A DNA stretch of 64,000 nt from Eutrophocola salsuginis (GTDB lineage: Bacteria > Pseudomonadota > Gammaproteobacteria > Pseudomonadales > Pseudohongiellaceae): contig JAYQTB010000004.1 in the NCBI GenBank assembly GCA_038147195.1, positions 1,798,001 through 1,862,000 of the forward strand. Reading direction: 5' to 3'. Below are positions 1-8,471 of the stretch, one piece after another; the stretch's first letter is position 1, and each line of letters opens with the position of its first letter. Under the pieces are notes generated by a model, which was given only the letters and a program-made list of their open reading frames with translations, did no database searches and had not been told where the DNA came from. Both the position numbers and the translations under genes were made by a program.

Positions 1-958
1 CTACCCTTTCCTGCCTCGAGAAACCCGTGGCTTTGTACCCAAGTTCATTGCGTCCGCGTTGATCACTTCCAACCCGGGATTCTATGGTATACAGGTGGAA
101 GACTTCGGCCAGGAGTTCGCGTATGACATCGTCGAGATTAGCGGCATGCTGTCACTGGAAGCGGCCGCCATGCTGGCCGGTACCGACCTTGCCACTATCC
201 GCAATCTGAACCCCTCGCTCATCAAAGCCACACTGCCCGACCAGGACTATCCATACCAGCTGCGCATTCCCCTGGGTTCCTTTGACCGCTTCGTGCGAAC
301 TTTCGAGAACATTCCAATGGAAGACAAAGTCGCGCCCAATGAATACACCATCAGAAGTGGAGATACGCTTGACGCCATTGCACGGTCATTGGATACCACG
401 GTGGATGAACTGAAGGCAATTAACGGCATTCGCGGCCACCTGATCTATCCCGGCCAGAAACTCCTGATCCCTGGCACTGGCATGTCCAAAAACCTAGCCA
501 TCGCCAGCCAAAAGCGCCGCTTCGTAGCCTACGGTGACAGCCAGTTAAGGCCGATCGAACTCGTCAAGGAATTCCAGCTGGTTGAGCTCAGGGGTTCGAC
601 CAAGGAAAAACCGCTGGTTGCGGTATCCCTCAGCCCCGACGTGGTCGACGAGATGCTGGTGCCCACCGTGCACAAAGTGCGCCGAGGCGACACCCTGAGC
701 CAGATCGCCGAACGCTACAACGTGTCAGTCAGGGACATTCAGCAATGGAACAATCTGCGCGGCACGACCATCATAGTGAACCAGGAACTGACCATCCATT
801 CCATTGCCTCACAGCCATTGACCACCTATCGCGTGCAAAGGGGCGACAACCTAAGCATCATCGCCCGTCGCTTCGGGGTGTCGGTAGACAGCATCAAGCG
901 CCTGAACAACCTGCGCAGCAACATGATCTTTCCCGGCCAGGATCTTTCCATAAACTGA
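1..958 (+). CDS. mltD: Membrane-bound lytic murein transglycosylase D, C-terminal part (partial)
   Basis: The window opens inside this gene; the reading frame is open from base 2 and the true start lies upstream. The first residues (LPRETRGFVPK, then SNPGFYG) match the end of the transglycosylase catalytic domain of MltD-type enzymes, which cleave the peptidoglycan glycan strand to 1,6-anhydro products in the periplasm. Three LysM peptidoglycan-binding repeats follow, each with a YxVxxGDxLxxIAxR-like core and a PGQxLxI-like end, at about bases 338-475, 665-790 and 823-955. Three C-terminal LysM modules are normal for MltD. The gene ends 7 bases from the convergent ammonia-lyase gene and I see no separate terminator. 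The catalytic glutamate is outside the window, so activity cannot be judged. Confidence 0.88.
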   Translation, partial: YPFLPRETRGFVPKFIASALITSNPGFYGIQVEDFGQEFAYDIVEISGMLSLEAAAMLAGTDLATIRNLNPSLIKATLPDQDYPYQLRIPLGSFDRFVRTFENIPMEDKVAPNEYTIRSGDTLDAIARSLDTTVDELKAINGIRGHLIYPGQKLLIPGTGMSKNLAIASQKRRFVAYGDSQLRPIELVKEFQLVELRGSTKEKPLVAVSLSPDVVDEMLVPTVHKVRRGDTLSQIAERYNVSVRDIQQWNNLRGTTIIVNQELTIHSIASQPLTTYRVQRGDNLSIIARRFGVSVDSIKRLNNLRSNMIFPGQDLSIN

Positions 959-965
959 GGCTTCA

Positions 966-2618
966 TCAGCCTCTGGCCAGGCGGTCTTTTACCTCGCTGA
1001 CGGCCTGGACGATCTTCCCCCCTGCCCGGATATCCGCGGTGATGGCGGCAATCCAGCCATCCATGGCCTGCTCGTAATCATTCCAGACCAGTGTGCGGGC
1101 TTTATCAAACTCGCGTCCGATGACACCGTAGAGCGCGGCATACAAAGGCAGTGTCGCCTTTGAAATAGCCTGGCTGGCATCGTAGTGACCGCACACGATC
1201 TTTGACCGCAGCTCAGCCGCCTGTATGCCGAACAGCAGGCTCACGGCGATGTACTGCTGGAAGATATCCACCGAACGCCGGGCTAGGTTGGCCGAGCCGA
1301 AACCCTGGGAATTGATGTTCTGGTTGAAACCCTCGGCATGCGTCGGGTAATGGGTGGTCAATGAATTTCCGTAGAACTGCAGCTGCGGCATGATGCAGTT
1401 GCCGCACAACTGCAGGCTTTGTAGGCCGCCATTGATCGCCCTGCCGGTATTGCCGACCAGCATGGCTGACAGGCCGTTGCTGAATGCGGGCATCACAGCC
1501 ATGGCAATCTGCACGTCCAGGTGCTTGGCCAGCATGCCAATATGGAAGCGCAGCTGGTCCATGCTGACGCCAATGTACTGGCCCAGGAAATTGCCGCCGT
1601 GGTAAGTATTGCCCTCGGCTTCATCCACCAGAGGGTTGTCAGTGGCGGAATTTATCTCGAACTCTATCTGGGACGCGATCATGCGCAGGCCGTCCACAAT
1701 GGGCCCCATATACTGCGGCAGGCAGCGCAGCGAGTAACGATCCTGGATGGGTTCGTCGCCACCGCGAAATTCATGCTGACCCTGCAATTCATCGGCGATC
1801 AGTGTCGACCCCGCCAATAGGTCCATCATGGTAGCTGCGGCAACCACCTGGCCCGGCAGCGGTTTGCGCGCGTGGATGAAGGGGTGGAAGGACTGATTTG
1901 TGGCGCCAAGTCCCTGAAACAGCAGTGCGTGGGCGCCAAAGGCCAAGGCAATCAGGTTACGGGCATCGTACATCACATTGGCGGCGATGCCTGTCATCAC
2001 GGAGGTACCGTTCACCATCGCCAGGCCTTCCTTGGGGCCCAACTCTTCCCGTTCGAGTCCCAGTTTTTTCAGAGCAGTCTGGGCACCCAGTACCTCGCCC
2101 TGGTAATCCACCAGCCAGTCCTCATCCAGTCCGATCAGGCAGGCTGTGATATAGGACAAGGGCGACAAGTCGCCGCTAGCGCCAATAGAAGCAAATTCAC
2201 GCACCTGGGGGGTGGCTCCCTTGTTGAGAAAAGTGCCCATGCGTTCGATCATGGACATGCGTATGCCGGAGGCGCCCTGCAGATGTGAATTCATTCGCAC
2301 CAAGATGGCGGCACGCACGTCTTCCTGGGGTAAGAGATTACCGGTGCCGACCTTGTGGAACCAAGGGATATTGTTCTGCAGTTCGATGGCCTGCTCCTTA
2401 GAGATGGCCTTATAGGCCAGGGCCCCGAACCCGCTGGTAACCCCGTAAATGGGCTTGTTGTTGTCCACCGCCTCAAGGATGAACATGTTGGATTTACGGA
2501 CCCGCTCATGGACGGCAGCATTCCCGGTGATGGCCACGTTTTCCCTGCCCCGGGCGACCCGTACCACTTCGTCGATCGTCAAACCTTCACCGGATACTGT
2601 TACTTCTGTTGTTGTCAT
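966..2618 (-). CDS. Aromatic amino acid ammonia-lyase (HAL/PAL/TAL family)
   Basis: A 550-residue MIO-dependent lyase that eliminates ammonia from histidine, tyrosine or phenylalanine to give an acrylate. The MIO-forming Ala-Ser-Gly lies at about residues 147-149 (GASGDLSPL), and the catalytic tyrosine at about residue 58 (YGVTSGFG). At the position that is usually Ser-His in histidine lyases, and His-Leu or Phe-Leu in tyrosine or phenylalanine lyases, this protein has Phe-His (residues 87-88, WFHKVGTG), so I do not assign a substrate. I chose ATG 2618 because AAGAGG sits 7 bases upstream; an in-frame ATG at 2687 has no such site. No hut genes are adjacent, which argues against a plain histidine-degradation role. 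Confidence 0.88.
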   Translation of the reverse strand: MTTTEVTVSGEGLTIDEVVRVARGRENVAITGNAAVHERVRKSNMFILEAVDNNKPIYGVTSGFGALAYKAISKEQAIELQNNIPWFHKVGTGNLLPQEDVRAAILVRMNSHLQGASGIRMSMIERMGTFLNKGATPQVREFASIGASGDLSPLSYITACLIGLDEDWLVDYQGEVLGAQTALKKLGLEREELGPKEGLAMVNGTSVMTGIAANVMYDARNLIALAFGAHALLFQGLGATNQSFHPFIHARKPLPGQVVAAATMMDLLAGSTLIADELQGQHEFRGGDEPIQDRYSLRCLPQYMGPIVDGLRMIASQIEFEINSATDNPLVDEAEGNTYHGGNFLGQYIGVSMDQLRFHIGMLAKHLDVQIAMAVMPAFSNGLSAMLVGNTGRAINGGLQSLQLCGNCIMPQLQFYGNSLTTHYPTHAEGFNQNINSQGFGSANLARRSVDIFQQYIAVSLLFGIQAAELRSKIVCGHYDASQAISKATLPLYAALYGVIGREFDKARTLVWNDYEQAMDGWIAAITADIRAGGKIVQAVSEVKDRLARG

Positions 2619-2878
2619 TGCTAAACCTCTTAGCTGGATTTCTCCAAAATACTGATTTCTATCAATTATTTCTGGAATGCCAGGCACTCGATAAGAACAC
2701 GAGCAGGCATGAATGGGAGACTGAGCGGGGTCAGGACCAGTCCAGCAGGCCGAAGAATCCTGCCAGGTAGAGAGCTTTGATTTTTTTGCTGGGTTTCATG
2801 TTGATTTATGCGTCCTAACAGGGCGTAAGTCTACTGCAAATCAAGGCCAATGGAACCCGCCTGCAGCGGCTGAAAACT

Positions 2879-2907
2879 TTGCAATTCAAGTGCTTTGCCA
2901 TTACAAT
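2879..2907 (+). promoter_or_regulatory. Predicted sigma-70 promoter of rpsU
   Basis: A -35-like TTGCAA (2879-2884) and a -10-like TACAAT (2902-2907) are separated by exactly 17 bases. The rpsU ATG lies 46 bases downstream. The position fits the known upstream promoter of the rpsU-dnaG-rpoD operon in Gammaproteobacteria. Found by eye only. Confidence 0.5.
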
Positions 2908-2953
2908 TCTGCGCCCTTGGACTTAGGGATAAACAATTTACAGGTATTTATTG

Positions 2954-3169
2954 ATGCCCATAGTAAAGCTGAAAGAAAACGAGCCTTTTGATGTAGCACT
3001 GCGCCGCTTCAAGCGTTCCTGTGAAAAAGCCGGCATTCTCGCTGAAGTACGTCGCCGCGAGTTTTACGAAAAACCGACTTCCGTGCGCAAGCGCAAAGCC
3101 GCTGCTGCCGTAAAGCGTCACATGAAAAAAGTGTCTCGCGAAAATAGTCGCACCCAGCGCCTATACTAA
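2954..3169 (+). CDS. rpsU: 30S ribosomal protein S21
   Basis: A small basic ribosomal protein (71 residues from ATG 2954) that helps the 30S subunit start translation. The sequence is nearly that of the E. coli protein: ENEPFDVALRRFKRSCEKAG, then EVRRREFYEKPT, and a lysine/arginine-rich C-terminus ending in RLY. A TTG immediately upstream is in frame, but MPIVKLKENE is the conserved N-terminus. It is the first gene of the macromolecular-synthesis operon, with yqeY, dnaG and rpoD following on the same strand. Confidence 0.97.
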   Translation: MPIVKLKENEPFDVALRRFKRSCEKAGILAEVRRREFYEKPTSVRKRKAAAAVKRHMKKVSRENSRTQRLY

Positions 3170-3192
3170 ACTAACACTCTTCCCCACTACCC

Positions 3193-3645
3193 ATGGCGGA
3201 CCATCCCCTCAAAGTCAGCATCACTGATGCGATGAAGGATGCCTTGCGGGCCAGAGACAAGGCGCGCCTCTCCACGCTGCGCCTAGTACTGGCTGAACTG
3301 AAGCGGGTGGAAGTGGATGAACGTATCGACCTGGCCGAGGATCGCATCATCTCGATCCTCGACAAGATGATCAAGCAGCGCCGCGATTCAGTGAAGCAAT
3401 ACACCGATGGCGGCCGGCCCGAACTGGCCGACGCTGAAGCCGCTGAAATCACGGTCATCCAGGAATTCATGCCCAAGGCCCTGAGCAAAGCGGAAATCAC
3501 CGCCATCGTGGACAAGGCGATCGCCGATGAAGGCGCCGCTTCCATGCAGGATATGGGCAAGGTCATGAATGCCGTTCGTCCGCAACTGGCCGGCCGTGCC
3601 GACATGGCTGTCGTCAGCCAACTCGTCAAGCAGCAGCTCTCCTAA
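3193..3645 (+). CDS. yqeY: GatB/YqeY domain protein
   Basis: A 150-residue protein of the YqeY family, related to the tail domain of the GatB amidotransferase subunit. Family markers are the N-terminal KDALRARDKARLSTLRLVLA helix, the central VKQYTDGGRPELADAEAAEI segment and the C-terminal DMGKVMNAVRPQLAGRAD. The role is thought to be tRNA-related but is not settled. It lies 23 bases after rpsU in the usual rpsU-yqeY-dnaG order, so co-transcription is likely. Confidence 0.92.
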   Translation: MADHPLKVSITDAMKDALRARDKARLSTLRLVLAELKRVEVDERIDLAEDRIISILDKMIKQRRDSVKQYTDGGRPELADAEAAEITVIQEFMPKALSKAEITAIVDKAIADEGAASMQDMGKVMNAVRPQLAGRADMAVVSQLVKQQLS

Positions 3646-3707
3646 AACACTTCTTTTCAAGGACTTATTCGCTAGAATAGGCGCTCAACAGTCAATGTTG
3701 GTGGTGC

Positions 3708-4027
3708 ATGGCATTCTTCGAGGAACTCAAGTGCAGGCAATGCTGACTGGATGATCATCGACTATTCGTAAGACCTGAAGGCATTCATCAGCCGTTCGGC
3801 CCTGCGCATTGCCCTGGAGAATGAGTATTTCAGCCTGTAGTAACTGGATCAGGACCGGAAGGTTATTACCATTTCCAAGGATGCAAAATTGCTAGAGACC
3901 CTGGAAACCGCTTAACGAACATGACACCCAAACCGATTACGTTGTCTTAAGCCGCGAATCCGCGGCAAATACCATCACCTGTGTGGTGACCCAGGATGTT
4001 ATTATGAAATTTTACGAGGGCAACTGA
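3708..4027 (+). pseudogene. Degenerate coding remnant between yqeY and dnaG
   Basis: This stretch has no intact reading frame but shows protein-like segments in shifting frames: ADWMIIDYS, then DLKAFISRSALRIALENEYF, LDQDRKVITISKDAKLLETL, and after a further shift SRESAANTITCVVTQDVIMK. Several stops and at least one frameshift separate them. I do not recognise the family. It could instead be chance coding potential in a GC-rich spacer, so this is a low-confidence call. The operon promoters for dnaG may lie here. Confidence 0.35.
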
Positions 4028-4034
4028 GGTTCTG

Positions 4035-5810
4035 ATGGCTGGCCGCATTCCGCAAAGCTTCATCGACGACCTGCTGGGAAGGGTCGATATTGTGGACGTC
4101 ATCGATGCTTACACGACCCTGAAAAAGGCCGGCAAGAACTACAAGGGCCTGTGTCCTTTCCACTCGGAAAAAACTCCCTCCTTCAGTGTCGAACCCGATA
4201 AGCAGTTCTACTACTGTTTCGGCTGTGGTGCCGGCGGTAATGCCCTAGGCTTTCTGATGAACTATGAAAACTTCGATTATGTCGAGGCTATAGAGAAACT
4301 GGCGGCGCAGGTGGGCATGGAAGTGCCCAGAGAGGAATCCTCCCTTGCCCAACATACCCGGGAGAAGAACCAGGCGCTGCATGACGTGCTTCAGAAGAGC
4401 GCCCGCTACTACCAGGCGCAGTTGCGCCTGCACCCCGACAAACAGCGGGCTGTTGACTACCTGAAAAAACGCGGGCTGACCGGGGAGATCGCCCGGGACT
4501 TTGCCCTCGGTTACGCACCACCCGGTTGGAGCAACCTGCTGGAAACAGTAGGCACCGACGAAACACTAAAAAAAGCCCTGCTGAACGCCGGCATGCTCAT
4601 CGAGAATCCCGACAACAAGAAACATCCACTATATGACCGTTTCCGTGACCGCATCATCTACCCGATTCGCGACAACCGCGGTCGTGTCATCGCCTTTGGC
4701 GGGAGGGTGCTGGGTGAAGACAAGCCGAAATACCTGAACTCGCCGGATACACCGGTCTTCCACAAGGGGGAGGAATTATATGGTTTGTACGAGGCCCGCA
4801 GGAATACGCGCAAACTTGAACGCTTCCTGATTGTCGAGGGTTACATGGACGTCATCGCACTGACCCAGCATGACATCTCTTACGCCGTGGCAACACTGGG
4901 CACCGCCACCTCCACCAGTCACCTGAGGCGGCTTTTCAAGTTGGTGCCCGAAGTGGTCTTCTGTTTTGACGGCGACGACGCCGGGCGCGAGGCTGCCTGG
5001 CGTGCGCTGGAGCAGGTGCTGCCACTCATGGAGGATGGCCGAACCGCCCGCTTCCTGTTTCTGCCGGATGGTGAAGATCCCGATACCCACGTACGCAAGG
5101 TCGGCAATGGCGCCTTCAGCAAGCAAGTGGGATCAGCAACGCAACTGGCCGAATTCTTCTTCCAGGCGCTTGGCGAAAAGGTCGATATGAATTCCCTCGA
5201 GGGCCGTGCGCGGCTTGGCAAGATGGCCCTGCCCTATATCGACAAGATCCCCCGGGGCATCTACCACCAACTGATTCTTGACCAGCTCGGCGTCATTACC
5301 GGGGTAGACCCTGCCCGCCTGGACTCCATGGGAAATACTCTCCCTAGTCTACCAACAGCAATGGATACCGTTTCGGTTCGCAACCAGCCGCCGGTACGCA
5401 AACGGCAGGTCGACAAATCAGTGTGCATGAAAGCTGTCAACCTTATCCTGCTGAAACCACCGGTCGTGGCGAACATCGATGATGAGGAGGAACTAGCGGA
5501 GATAGACGCCCCGGATATCGGCCTCCTGCTCCAGGTCATTACCCTGGCCAAGCAGCATCCCGCCAGCTCCACACCGGAGTTGTTGGGTCGGATCTACGCC
5601 ACTCCCCTGGGCAGTCAGCTGACCCACCTGCTTAACCGGGAACAGATCACACCGACCGAGGGTATCGAGCAGGAGTTCCGGGAGATCCTGAACCACCTGC
5701 TGGAGGGCCACCGGCGCCGCCGGAGCCACCACACCTTCCTGGAAGAGGTCAGGCAGAAATTGCATACCCGCCGAAATGAGGCCATGAATGCGGGAAATGA
5801 CCCCAAATAG
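4035..5810 (+). CDS. dnaG: DNA primase
   Basis: Primase, 591 residues, synthesises RNA primers for the replication fork. A CHC2 zinc-binding domain is visible at the N-terminus (Cys40, His43, Cys61, Cys64, in the CPFHSEKTPSF...YCFGCG context). The Toprim catalytic core follows, with its glutamate in FLIVEGYMDVIAL and the acidic cluster FDGDDAGREAA. The C-terminal third is less conserved and corresponds to the DnaB-binding domain. The length is normal for the family. It sits between yqeY and rpoD. Confidence 0.97.
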   Translation: MAGRIPQSFIDDLLGRVDIVDVIDAYTTLKKAGKNYKGLCPFHSEKTPSFSVEPDKQFYYCFGCGAGGNALGFLMNYENFDYVEAIEKLAAQVGMEVPREESSLAQHTREKNQALHDVLQKSARYYQAQLRLHPDKQRAVDYLKKRGLTGEIARDFALGYAPPGWSNLLETVGTDETLKKALLNAGMLIENPDNKKHPLYDRFRDRIIYPIRDNRGRVIAFGGRVLGEDKPKYLNSPDTPVFHKGEELYGLYEARRNTRKLERFLIVEGYMDVIALTQHDISYAVATLGTATSTSHLRRLFKLVPEVVFCFDGDDAGREAAWRALEQVLPLMEDGRTARFLFLPDGEDPDTHVRKVGNGAFSKQVGSATQLAEFFFQALGEKVDMNSLEGRARLGKMALPYIDKIPRGIYHQLILDQLGVITGVDPARLDSMGNTLPSLPTAMDTVSVRNQPPVRKRQVDKSVCMKAVNLILLKPPVVANIDDEEELAEIDAPDIGLLLQVITLAKQHPASSTPELLGRIYATPLGSQLTHLLNREQITPTEGIEQEFREILNHLLEGHRRRRSHHTFLEEVRQKLHTRRNEAMNAGNDPK

Positions 5811-6001
5811 GGTATGAATTCGAAATTTCCCTTGAAAACTTTGGTCTTAATCGCCTCCTAGGGCGTAAATAGCGCTAGTCACATCTTACGACTTTCATTA
5901 AAATGGGCGGTTACTTTTCCCCCAGGGCTTCCTGCAAACGGCGGGGGCCTATTAAAGATTCAAGCACGTCCCAAGGCCAGCAACGAGGAATTGCACTAAA
6001 T

Positions 6002-7876
6002 ATGAGCAACGTCCAAACCCAACAATCCAGTCTGAAAGCTCTTATCGCCAAAGGTAAGGAACAGAACTACCTCACCTACGCGGAAGTGAATGACCATCTG
6101 CCGGAATCCATCTCCGATCCGGACCAGGTGGAAGACATCATTCAGATGATCGACGACATGGGCATCAAGGTGTTTGAAACAGCACCCGATGCCGACCAGT
6201 TGATGATGATCGAGAATGAAACGGATGAGTTGGCCGCTGCCGAGGCTGCTGCCGCCCTGGCCGCCGTAGAAAACGAAGCCGGTCGTACCACCGACCCCGT
6301 GCGCATGTATATGCGTGAAATGGGCACCGTGGAACTGCTGACTCGCGAAGGCGAGATCGCCATCGCCAAACGCATAGAGGAAGGCCTGCGTGAACTGATG
6401 GCCGCCATGGCATTCTTTCCCGGGACCGTTGAGTTCGTACTCGATGAATACGACCTCGTAGAAAAAGAAGAGAAACGCCTGGCTGACATCCTGACCGGTT
6501 ACCTCGACATCAGCGAAGAAGAAATTACCCAGGTCGATGACCCTGCGGCCTCTTCTGACGATGACGACGAAGAAGGCTCGTCTACTTCTAGCAGCAAAGC
6601 CAGCGACGACGAAGACGAGGAAGAAGAAAGCGGCGACAGCAGTAGTGATGACGAAGACAATGCCAGTGGTCCTGACCCGGAAGAGGCTCGCATCCGCTTC
6701 GAGGAACTGCGAAAGCAGGTGCGCTCAACACAACGCGCCCTTAAGAAGTACGGCCGCGACCACGAGAAAGGAATCGAGTCCCTGGAAAAACTTGGCGAAG
6801 TGTTCAAGTTCTTCAAACTGTCACCGCGCCAGTTCGATCCGCTGCTGGAGCACATCCGTGGCTGCCTGAACCGCATTCGCCGTCACGAACGCAATATCCG
6901 CAACCTTTGCATCAACTCAGGTCGCATGCCACGCAACGTGTTCATCAAGAACTTCCCCGGCAACGAAGTAAACCCGAAGTGGCTGGACAGCCATCTGCGC
7001 CGTAAGGATTACTCCGAGTCCCTAGCCAAGGTAAAAGTGGAAATCCTGCGTGCCCAGAAGAAACTGAATATAGTCGAGGAAGAAACCGGCCTGACTATCG
7101 CCGAGATCAAGGACATCAACCGCCGTATGTCCATCGGAGAAGCAAAATCCCGCCGAGCTAAGAAGGATATGGTGGAAGCCAACCTGCGTCTGGTAATCTC
7201 CATCGCCAAGAAATACACCAACCGCGGACTGCAGTTCCTGGACCTTATCCAAGAGGGCAACATCGGCCTAATGAAAGCCGTGGACAAGTTCGAATACCGC
7301 CGCGGCTACAAGTTCTCCACTTATGCTACCTGGTGGATCAGGCAAGCCATCACGCGCTCAATCGCTGACCAAGCCCGTACGATACGTATACCGGTACACA
7401 TGATAGAAACCATAAACAAGCTTAATCGTATTTCGCGCCAGATGCTGCATGAAAAGGGCCGCGAACCCACTCCGGAAGAACTTGGCGAGCGCATGGACCT
7501 CTCCGAAGACAAAATCCGCAAGGTGCTGAAGATTGCCAAGGAGCCTATCTCCATGGAAACCCCGATCGGCGACGACGAAGACTCCCACCTGGGTGACTTC
7601 ATCGAGGATGCCAACATCGACTCACCGGTGGATTCTTCCCTGGACGAAGGCCTGCGTGAAGCCACCCGCGAGGTACTGGCCAGCCTAACCGCCCGTGAAG
7701 CCAAGGTGCTGCGTATGCGTTTCGGTATCGATATGAATACCGACCACACCCTCGAAGAAGTCGGCAAGCAGTTCGACGTTACCAGGGAACGTATCCGCCA
7801 GATCGAAGCCAAGGCCTTGCGCAAGCTGCGTCACCCGACACGTTCGGATCACCTCAAAAGTTTTCTGGACGAGTAA
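6002..7876 (+). CDS. rpoD: RNA polymerase sigma-70 factor (primary)
   Basis: Primary sigma factor of 624 residues from ATG 6002, with GAGGA 12 bases upstream; an upstream in-frame ATG at 5903 gives a non-conserved extension. Visible regions: 1.1 (N-terminus), 1.2 (DPVRMYMREMGTVELLTREG), a non-conserved insert, region 2 (FLDLIQEGNIGLMKAVDKF, GYKFSTYATWWIRQAITRS), region 3, and region 4 with the -35-reading helix (VTRERIRQIEAKALRKLRHP). The insert at about residues 178-230 is an extremely acidic, serine-rich stretch of D, E and S. The gene is followed by a strong terminator. Confidence 0.98.
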   Translation: MSNVQTQQSSLKALIAKGKEQNYLTYAEVNDHLPESISDPDQVEDIIQMIDDMGIKVFETAPDADQLMMIENETDELAAAEAAAALAAVENEAGRTTDPVRMYMREMGTVELLTREGEIAIAKRIEEGLRELMAAMAFFPGTVEFVLDEYDLVEKEEKRLADILTGYLDISEEEITQVDDPAASSDDDDEEGSSTSSSKASDDEDEEEESGDSSSDDEDNASGPDPEEARIRFEELRKQVRSTQRALKKYGRDHEKGIESLEKLGEVFKFFKLSPRQFDPLLEHIRGCLNRIRRHERNIRNLCINSGRMPRNVFIKNFPGNEVNPKWLDSHLRRKDYSESLAKVKVEILRAQKKLNIVEEETGLTIAEIKDINRRMSIGEAKSRRAKKDMVEANLRLVISIAKKYTNRGLQFLDLIQEGNIGLMKAVDKFEYRRGYKFSTYATWWIRQAITRSIADQARTIRIPVHMIETINKLNRISRQMLHEKGREPTPEELGERMDLSEDKIRKVLKIAKEPISMETPIGDDEDSHLGDFIEDANIDSPVDSSLDEGLREATREVLASLTAREAKVLRMRFGIDMNTDHTLEEVGKQFDVTRERIRQIEAKALRKLRHPTRSDHLKSFLDE

Positions 7877-7893
7877 TAACGTCCAGACCAAAT

Positions 7894-7926
7894 AAAAAAG
7901 GGCGTCTACGGCGCCCTTTTTTATTA
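7894..7926 (+). terminator. Rho-independent terminator of rpoD
   Basis: A GGGCG...CGCCC stem with a short loop is flanked by A6 on the left and T6 on the right, starting 18 bases after the rpoD stop. The symmetrical A and T tracts would let it act in both directions. Confidence 0.9.
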
Positions 7927-8140
7927 CCCCCGATTTGGCGCTTCAAATTTAAGTTAAATTTTCAGCTTCAAAGCTATCCCGATAATTTTCTCGTATAACA
8001 ATTGGTGAGCCTATGACCTAGCGACTCGTTCATGCGTGACAAGGCAATAATCTAACTAAACACTCAACCCGGGGCTCACTGGCACCGTCTAAAAATATAG
8101 TTGCAGGCCCTGCAGTATGGCGCACAAGCCGCTAACCCCC

Positions 8141-8146
8141 TATAAT
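8141..8146 (+). promoter_or_regulatory. Probable -10 element of the tRNA promoter
   Basis: A perfect TATAAT lies 18 bases before the first tRNA base. No clear -35 is seen at the expected spacing. The preceding gap from the rpoD terminator to here holds no gene that I can see. Confidence 0.45.
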
Positions 8147-8164
8147 TAAGAGCCTGTTTCCATA

Positions 8165-8241
8165 GGGCCTATAACTCAGTTGGTTAGAGTAGCGGACTCA
8201 TAATCCGTTTGTCCCTGGTTCGAGTCCAGGTGGGCCCACCA
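8165..8241 (+). tRNA. tRNA with CAT anticodon (tRNA-Ile2 or tRNA-Met)
   Basis: A 77-base cloverleaf with encoded CCA. The acceptor stem GGGCCTA pairs with TGGGCCC (8231-8237). The anticodon loop CTCATAA gives anticodon CAT, and the T arm contains GGTTCGAGTCC. The GGGCC acceptor and the place next to rpoD recall the minor tRNA-Ile whose CAT is modified to lysidine in pseudomonads, but elongator Met cannot be excluded from sequence alone. The 3' half serves as the left attachment site of the island; integration restored an intact tRNA because the element carries an identical 3' end. Confidence 0.93.
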
Positions 8242-8251
8242 TATTTTTCAA
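8194..8251 (+). repeat. attL: left direct repeat in tRNA 3' end
   Basis: Bases 8194-8241 (anticodon arm to CCA) are identical to 38632-38679. After one mismatch, nine more bases (8243-8251) match 38681-38689. This is the expected product of tyrosine-recombinase integration into a tRNA gene. Confidence 0.92.
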
Positions 8252-8288
8252 TGACTTACGAATTCAACCACCCTCACCTGAGCATATT

Positions 8289-8306
8289 TGGGCCAAAAAT
8301 GGGCCA
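8289..8306 (+). repeat. Putative integrase arm site, left
   Basis: TGGGCCA-AAAA-TGGGCCA, two copies at an 11-bp period, 48 bases inside the CCA end of the tRNA. The same TGGGMCA-N4-TGGGMCA arrangement recurs at 37055-37072 and 38499-38516, which suggests binding sites for the island's recombination proteins. Function is inferred. Confidence 0.5.
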
Positions 8307-8471
8307 GAAATAGCCTGGCTAACCATCGAATTTGGCTTGCCATCAAGTCATGCCCCAAGTAACGTGTCCAACGTGGTAATCAAGAACGTGGCCCCACTTT
8401 AAATAAAAAGCCATGCGTTTATTCAACCTAATTTTATTGTCGGTGCCCAGCACCGCAGGGTTAGTTTTCGC

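Noticed and set aside
2619..2687. Longer start for the ammonia-lyase (ATG 2687)
   Set aside because: ATG 2618 has a good AAGAGG site; the extra 23 residues do not look like the family's N-terminus.
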